NCBI RefSeq assembly: GCF_037977385.1
Contig: NZ_CP150277.1
Span: forward strand, 806,001 to 870,000
Origin: Terribacillus sp. FSL K6-0262
Lineage (GTDB): Bacteria > Bacillota > Bacilli > Bacillales > Amphibacillaceae
Direction: 5' to 3'
Length of the DNA: 64,000 bases
In this document: one piece after another, positions 59,612-64,000 of the stretch
Numbering within the stretch: position 1 is the first letter of the stretch
Layout of the letters: the number at the start of each line of letters is the position of its first letter
Notes under the pieces: model-generated
What the model was told of the DNA's origin: nothing
Databases searched by the model: none
Seen by the model: the letters and a program-made list of their open reading frames with translations, nothing else
Position numbers and translations under genes: made by a program

Positions 59612-60976
59612 CTATTCAGCTACCTTCGTATTTTCCTTGCCTACCACTCGTTCCACGCCGGCTTTATATTGTTCCACTGCAGCTTCAGGAGATAATTTGC
59701 CAGTGGCAACTGCTTCCACTACTGTCTGCAGCTGCGTGGAAACTGCCGGATATTTATCATTGGCTGGTCTGAACTGCGCATTTTCAAGAAAGGCTTGCGC
59801 TTCCTTGGCGTATGGTCGATTCACATATTCTTCCACTTCAACTGCATCTATACGGGTATTCAAGTTACCATCCGTCAACGATCGATTGATGCTGTTATCT
59901 TTCTCCATCAGGAATTGAATGAATTCCCATGCTTCCTCCTTCATATCTGCTTTGGATGGAATTGCCCAAGCCCAGCCTCCGCTCATCGTGATCGTTCCAG
60001 GATCTTGCCCTTCTTGAGTGGGCATCGGAGCGAAGCCAATCTTCTCTTCTACATTTTCAATTGGCGCAGCTCCGTTCTCTGCCCAGTTCCGGGCATTCCA
60101 GCTGCCGTCCAGTGCTATTGCCAGTTTCTTTTGCGGGAATAGCTGCTGAAACGCCACATTTCCGGATTGACCGCTCATGACGACAGAGAAATCTGGCCCA
60201 ATCTTTTCTTTGTTGTATACCTGTTCAATGAAGCGGAATGAATCCAGCAATCCCGGACTATCCACGACCCATTTCTTATCAGATTCGTCATAAAGTGTAT
60301 CGCCGGTGCCATACAGCAGCATCTCCAGCGTCTGCATGGAAACCGCTTCTCCGTTTGCCTTGCCTACTTGCATGAACAGGGGCGTCACGCCATCGGTCTT
60401 TTCTTTGATCGTTATGGCCGCTTCCAGTACATCCTCCCAAGTTTTCGGTTCCCAAGGGACTGGAAGTCCAGCCTCCTGGAATAGCTCCTTGCTGTACCAA
60501 AGTCCACGTGAGTCGGAAGTCGATGGCACGCCATACACCTTACCGTCTTCCGCCGTAACACCTGATTTCAGATTTTCAATGATATTATCCCACTCGTCCC
60601 AGCCGGCAATCCGGTCATCCAAGGGCTCCAAATATCCGGCATTCGCATCGGAGTTCAGCATGAAAGTATCCTCTGACACTACGTCCGGAGCCGTTTCTTC
60701 CGACTTCATCTGAAGTGCAACCTTTGAAAAGTAATCCCCCTCGCTTGCCGTAATAGGCGCTATCTTCACGTCGATATCAGGATGTTCCTTTTCAAATTCC
60801 TCGACGACTCCCGACTCAAAAAACTTCTTAAGTGAATCCACTGAGCCAGGAGATCGATATACGACTGTGAGTTCTTTCTTTCCACTTTCCGGGTCACTGC
60901 TGCCGGAGCATGCTGTCATCATGACAAGAACAAGCATTAGCATGAATAACCCCCAGCTCTTCACCCTTTGTTGCAT
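59612..60976 (-). CDS. Carbohydrate ABC transporter substrate-binding lipoprotein
   Basis: A 454-residue extracellular binding protein of family 1 with lipobox MTAC (VLVMMTACSGSSDPESG). Sugar-binding-protein features include GKVYGVPSTSDSRGLWYSKELFQEAGLPVPWEPKTWEDV and TMSGGWAWAIPSKADMKEEAWEFIQFLM. The ATG at 60976 follows AAGGGGGAATTTCG; the frame is open upstream without a ribosome site. It is the first gene of the mannoside operon; the ligand is inferred from the GH38 enzyme. Confidence 0.92.
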   Translation of the reverse strand: MQQRVKSWGLFMLMLVLVMMTACSGSSDPESGKKELTVVYRSPGSVDSLKKFFESGVVEEFEKEHPDIDVKIAPITASEGDYFSKVALQMKSEETAPDVVSEDTFMLNSDANAGYLEPLDDRIAGWDEWDNIIENLKSGVTAEDGKVYGVPSTSDSRGLWYSKELFQEAGLPVPWEPKTWEDVLEAAITIKEKTDGVTPLFMQVGKANGEAVSMQTLEMLLYGTGDTLYDESDKKWVVDSPGLLDSFRFIEQVYNKEKIGPDFSVVMSGQSGNVAFQQLFPQKKLAIALDGSWNARNWAENGAAPIENVEEKIGFAPMPTQEGQDPGTITMSGGWAWAIPSKADMKEEAWEFIQFLMEKDNSINRSLTDGNLNTRIDAVEVEEYVNRPYAKEAQAFLENAQFRPANDKYPAVSTQLQTVVEAVATGKLSPEAAVEQYKAGVERVVGKENTKVAE

Positions 60977-61010
60977 TCGAAATTCCCCCTTTTGGTTTCC
61001 GACCATTTTT

Positions 61011-61024
61011 TGTAAGCGCATACA
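61011..61024 (-). promoter_or_regulatory. cre site of the mannoside operon
   Basis: TGTAAGCGCATACA agrees with the cre consensus TGWAANCGNTNWCA at all but one position and lies 35 bp before the binding-protein gene. Confidence 0.65.
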
Positions 61025-61429
61025 TTTAAAAGTAAAACAAATAAAGATGTGTAACAGTGCTCATAACAGATTATATGTATGGGAAATTGACTTATACCGA
61101 ATTTAACTTGACAAATTCTATTAAAAAAGCTGTCAGCCTCATAGGCAAACAGCATTCTAGTTATATAAAGAACTTAATCGCGATGCTTTATTGGGAACAG
61201 TCATATGGGAAGTGCACCCTACAATTCAATAGATGGCGACCTGCCTTTTCTGTTGAATTCTTCTCAATCCTTCCATCGTATTTTTATTCATAAATCGATC
61301 AATGCTCTCAAACATCTGATACAGGAAATACATCAAGCTCAAGATTATCCTTGCATACCATACTGTATCTGCAAAGTCTGCTTCAAATGATCGATTTTCT
61401 TACAGCTGCAATCCATCTGGTTTTACACC
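61025..61429. other. Intergenic region without a supported gene
   Basis: About 400 bp between the mannoside operon and the amidotransferase gene. A TATAAT at 61069-61074 on the minus strand may belong to the operon promoter, though a good -35 is lacking. A loose hairpin GCTGT...ACAGC occurs near 61128-61152. Short open frames (for example 61205-61390) have no ribosome site or family resemblance. Confidence 0.5.
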
Positions 61430-62104
61430 CTATTCCTCAGCATCCAGCAGATAATCAAGCAGCTGGTACAGTACTGCTGCATTCCCTGCCGGAATTTCCG
61501 CTGCTTTCATTTCCCCCTCGCTTTGGACAAACGCCCCATCATCAAGATAATCCTTATCATGAGTGATCAATTTTTCCATACTGTCTTTTGTCGTTTCAAA
61601 ATGAAATTGCAATCCAATGACATTATCTCGGTATAGGAAGCCTTGATTCTCACAGACTTCATTTGTGAAAAGTCTTACGGCACCATCCGGTAAGGTGAAT
61701 TGCTCACCGTGCCAATGGAAAACCATCATTTCATCCGGAATAAAAGAAAATTGCTTTGTTACTGTTTGAATCGGGTGCCAGCCTGCTTCCTTATGCTCAC
61801 CCTGGAAAACAGTGCCCCCAAGCGCTTTCGCAATTTGCTGTGCACCAAGACAGATACCGAATACAGGCTTTTGGCGCTCGATAAGCTGTGAAATTAATTC
61901 ACGCTCTGCCAATATCCAGTCTTCGGGATCATTGGCACTCATCGGTCCCCCAAGGACGATGAGCATGGTAATATCCTTTGCGTCAGGAAATACAGCTGCT
62001 TCATAGAGAGGATGGATGCGGAAGCGATGCCCGCGTCTTTCTCCCCAATCATATATGGCAGCAAGGTCCTCAAACGGCACATGCTGCAAAACATCGATAA
62101 TCAT
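61430..62104 (-). CDS. Class I glutamine amidotransferase-like protein
   Basis: A 224-residue GATase1 protein similar to the stand-alone GMP-synthase-like amidotransferases. The nucleophile Cys is in FGICLGAQQIAKALGG, and the catalytic His-x-Glu is in LQFHFETT. FHWHGEQFTLPDGA is typical of this subgroup. The acceptor is unknown. It is followed after 6 nt upstream by a GNAT gene on the same strand, so the two form an operon with the next gene. Confidence 0.88.
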   Translation of the reverse strand: MIIDVLQHVPFEDLAAIYDWGERRGHRFRIHPLYEAAVFPDAKDITMLIVLGGPMSANDPEDWILAERELISQLIERQKPVFGICLGAQQIAKALGGTVFQGEHKEAGWHPIQTVTKQFSFIPDEMMVFHWHGEQFTLPDGAVRLFTNEVCENQGFLYRDNVIGLQFHFETTKDSMEKLITHDKDYLDDGAFVQSEGEMKAAEIPAGNAAVLYQLLDYLLDAEE

Positions 62105-62110
62105 ACTCCA

Positions 62111-62560
62111 TCACCCTCTCTGCAGGCTGAGTGCATAATGATAGAACTGTTCGTCACGCTCGTAACCTTTCCTTTCATACAAGCGCTGTGCTTTGTCATT
62201 ATCAGGAGCCGTACTGAGCGCAATGCTGCCTGCCCCGGTTTCCCTTGCAAACGCCTCGGCAGTATCAAGCAATTTTTCTCCGACACCTTGTTTCCTGGCA
62301 CCTTCAGCCACATACAAATCATTCAAAATCCAGGCTTTTTTCATACCTATCGATGAGAAAGTGGGATAAAGCTGCATGAAGCCAATGCAATCATCCCCTT
62401 CTTTTGCGAGGAAAATGACAGAATCCCCTCGCTTCAGCCTTTCTGCTATGTACGCCTCCGCCCCATCTAAATCATGGTCTTGTTGATAGAACCGACGATA
62501 TCGATTGAATAAATCTGCAGCTTGCTTTACGTCTTGCAATGTCGCTTTCATGATATCCAT
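62111..62560 (-). CDS. GNAT acetyltransferase
   Basis: A 149-residue acetyltransferase, with the acetyl-CoA loop in LNDLYVAEGARKQGVGEKLLDTAEAF and the terminal ALSTAPDNDKAQRLYERKGYERD. The substrate is unknown. GAGGTGAAGAT precedes the ATG at 62560; a second in-frame ATG lies three codons later. Confidence 0.88.
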   Translation of the reverse strand: MDIMKATLQDVKQAADLFNRYRRFYQQDHDLDGAEAYIAERLKRGDSVIFLAKEGDDCIGFMQLYPTFSSIGMKKAWILNDLYVAEGARKQGVGEKLLDTAEAFARETGAGSIALSTAPDNDKAQRLYERKGYERDEQFYHYALSLQRG

Positions 62561-62580
62561 ATCTTCACCTCAGGATCCTT

Positions 62581-63174
62581 CTATTTATTATTCAATCCCT
62601 TGCCATCAAGAATGTGCTTTACATACTTTTCCACCCTTGACTGTCGGGCTTTGGCTTGTTTAGCCTGGGAAAAATATAGGATGTACGCCCTTTGCCGTCC
62701 TGGGGTCAACGCTTCAAAAGCAGCCTTCAATGCAGGGATTTCCTGGAATTTATCGTGTAGCTCTTCAGGAATTATGTAATCTGTTTCCTTCTTGAATGCT
62801 ACTTCCAAACCCGCTTTTTCAACTTCGACGGCCTGATGGATATAGTCTTTGAGGATAGCTTCCTTGTCCGTGATTTCCTGAACATTGGTGAAACGGATTT
62901 GGCGTGCCGCCTGTACATTCTCCGTTTGCTGAATCAGGATCCCATGTGTATCTTTCAACAAGGCGCCCTTGTGAAACAAAAGCGCACAATACTCTTTGAA
63001 TCCATGGATCAATACAATATTTTTCCCTTCGAAAGTGTAACACGGATGCTTCCACTTGAACTCTTCTGTCAGCTCACAGTCTCGTACAATATTTCTCAGA
63101 GCGATATATTCTTCCTTCCACTGATCAGCCTTGCTTAAGAACTCGTCAACCTTGGGATGCATGTCATTTTTCAT
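62581..63174 (-). CDS. YdeI-family protein (DUF1801 and OmdA-like)
   Basis: A 197-residue protein: an N-terminal DUF1801-like domain (VDEFLSKADQWKEEYIALRN, EFKWKHPCYTFEGKNIVLIH) and a C-terminal bacteriocin-resistance YdeI/OmdA-like segment (ALTPGRQRAYILYFSQAKQAKARQSRVEKYV). It has the same length as B. subtilis YdeI. The molecular function is unknown. It is the first gene of the run YdeI-GNAT-amidotransferase. Confidence 0.85.
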   Translation of the reverse strand: MKNDMHPKVDEFLSKADQWKEEYIALRNIVRDCELTEEFKWKHPCYTFEGKNIVLIHGFKEYCALLFHKGALLKDTHGILIQQTENVQAARQIRFTNVQEITDKEAILKDYIHQAVEVEKAGLEVAFKKETDYIIPEELHDKFQEIPALKAAFEALTPGRQRAYILYFSQAKQAKARQSRVEKYVKHILDGKGLNNK

Positions 63175-63244
63175 TTCAGGAAATTACTCCTCCCTTGTAA
63201 TAAATTAATCATATTCAGATGTAATCAACGAAAGCCTCTTCTCA

Positions 63245-64000
63245 TCACTTCTGGAATAAATGATGCAGCAGTCTGTCCCTGTCTTCGAAAAACTGTTTCA
63301 TGACACTATAATGCTGTGTCTCTTCAAGCTGGACTTCTTCCATCCCTCCAGCATCCAGCTGGAGAATCTTTGCATCCGGATAAGCCATCAGCAGCGGGGC
63401 ATGTGTCGAGATGATGAATTGTGAGCCTCTTTCCACCAGCTCATCAATCCGAGCGAGCATCGACAGCTGACGAATCGGGGATAAAGCTGCCTCCGGCTCA
63501 TCGAGAATATATAATCCATTTCCGGCGAAACGCTCCATGAAAGCTGCAAAAAAGGCCTCTCCATGGGATTGTTCGTGCAAAGAAGTCCCGCCATAGGAAT
63601 CAATGATCTTCCGTCCAAATCCTCCTTGATCCAGTTCTTCGATATGCGTCGCTACATTATAGAAAGTCTCAGCCCGGAAGAAATAGCCATCTTGCGGACG
63701 GTTCCCGCCGCGGACAACTCGTACCAGTTCATGCAAATCGGAATGCGACTCGTAGCTGGAAAAGGAGAAGTTCTTCGATCCTCCTTCAGGATTGAAACCG
63801 AGCGCCACCGCAAGCGCTTCTAATAAAGTCGACTTACCCATCCCATTTTCCCCGATGATATACGTAACATTCGGGTGAAAGGAAATATGCCCTGAATTTT
63901 GAATGACCGGCAGCGAAAATGGGAAATGATGAGGGAGTGATGAAGATTCTTCGATAAGGCTCATCTGCCTCACATATTGATTTGCTGCAGTTAATTTCAC
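63245..64000 (-). CDS. AAA-family ATPase (ABC/SMC-type, stand-alone), possibly cut at the 5' end
   Basis: A 251-residue P-loop ATPase: Walker A IGENGMGKSTLLEAL, a signature-like SHGEAFFAAFMERF, Walker B GLYILDEPEAALSP and the H-loop STHAPLLMAYP. Such small ATPases without a membrane domain are common in Bacillales and related to the AAA_23/AAA_27 group; function unknown. The first codon in the window is GTG (64000), which may be the start, or the gene may continue beyond the window. Confidence 0.8.
   Translation of the reverse strand: MKLTAANQYVRQMSLIEESSSLPHHFPFSLPVIQNSGHISFHPNVTYIIGENGMGKSTLLEALAVALGFNPEGGSKNFSFSSYESHSDLHELVRVVRGGNRPQDGYFFRAETFYNVATHIEELDQGGFGRKIIDSYGGTSLHEQSHGEAFFAAFMERFAGNGLYILDEPEAALSPIRQLSMLARIDELVERGSQFIISTHAPLLMAYPDAKILQLDAGGMEEVQLEETQHYSVMKQFFEDRDRLLHHLFQK

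Noticed and set aside
61205..61390. 61-residue plus-strand frame in the intergenic region after the mannoside operon
   Set aside because: No Shine-Dalgarno sequence, no recognisable fold and AT-rich noncoding composition.

Overview
The window looks like chromosomal DNA of a low-to-mid G+C Firmicute of the family Bacillaceae. Many genes are recognisable orthologues of Bacillus subtilis genes (clpE, mbcS, the yfj/yfk block including pdaA=yfjS, yfkD, yfkF, yfkH-I-J, then zosA, mreBH, yfjQ, yfmT-yfmS), ribosome binding sites are strong AGGAGG types, promoters are classical sigma-A, and regulatory sites are of Bacillus type (CtsR, PerR, CcpA cre, SAM-I riboswitch). A Terribacillus-like halotolerant soil bacterium is possible, but I cannot prove the genus from sequence alone. 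No tRNA, rRNA, CRISPR array or prophage was seen.

Layout. 0-9.8 kb: 5' end of clpE with a CtsR-controlled promoter, mbcS, an AlkA-like glycosylase with a LysR regulator, a decayed FMN-reductase-like gene, pdaA, an IS1182-family element sitting in a terminator, then a small SE1561-family gene, yfkD, an OsmC protein and a yfkF-like MFS transporter. 9.8-17.1 kb: an amino-acid ABC permease with two tandem binding proteins, PerR-boxed zosA, an IS30 element, and yfkH-yfkI-yfkJ. 17.2-25 kb: an S66 peptidase, an FMN monooxygenase under a SAM riboswitch, a DUF1992 protein, a CAP-domain secreted protein, mreBH, a broken VOC gene, and a uracil-DNA glycosylase gene split by an IS200-type element. 25-29.4 kb: a PTS / ChbG-like deacetylase / GH4 glycosidase operon with a divergent GntR regulator and twin operators.

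29.7-44.3 kb: an IDEAL-domain protein, a CorA channel, a CMD protein, a Rossmann protein and a DASS carboxylate transporter, followed by a peptide or acyl-amino-acid utilisation island. This island holds two paralogous, unrecognised polytopic membrane proteins, each in an operon with metallohydrolases (M20D plus amidohydrolase; M20 dipeptidase), another M20D enzyme and a LysR regulator. It is the best candidate for an undescribed functional module. 44.4-54.6 kb: a secreted rhamnogalacturonan lyase with a cre site, a cupin, yfmT-yfmS, small membrane proteins, acetyltransferases (one decayed), a fused PabB-PabC enzyme, a methyltransferase, a MerR-like protein and a Nudix hydrolase. 54.6-61 kb: a mannoside operon (binding protein, two permeases, GH38 alpha-mannosidase) with a cre site. 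61.4-64 kb: a glutamine amidotransferase, a GNAT, a YdeI-like protein and an AAA ATPase reaching the window edge.

The most surprising non-coding signal is a 45-bp stretch, 43/45 identical, shared between the CtsR-controlled clpE leader (517-561) and the loop of a large inverted repeat inside the mannoside operon (59524-59603), 59 kb away.
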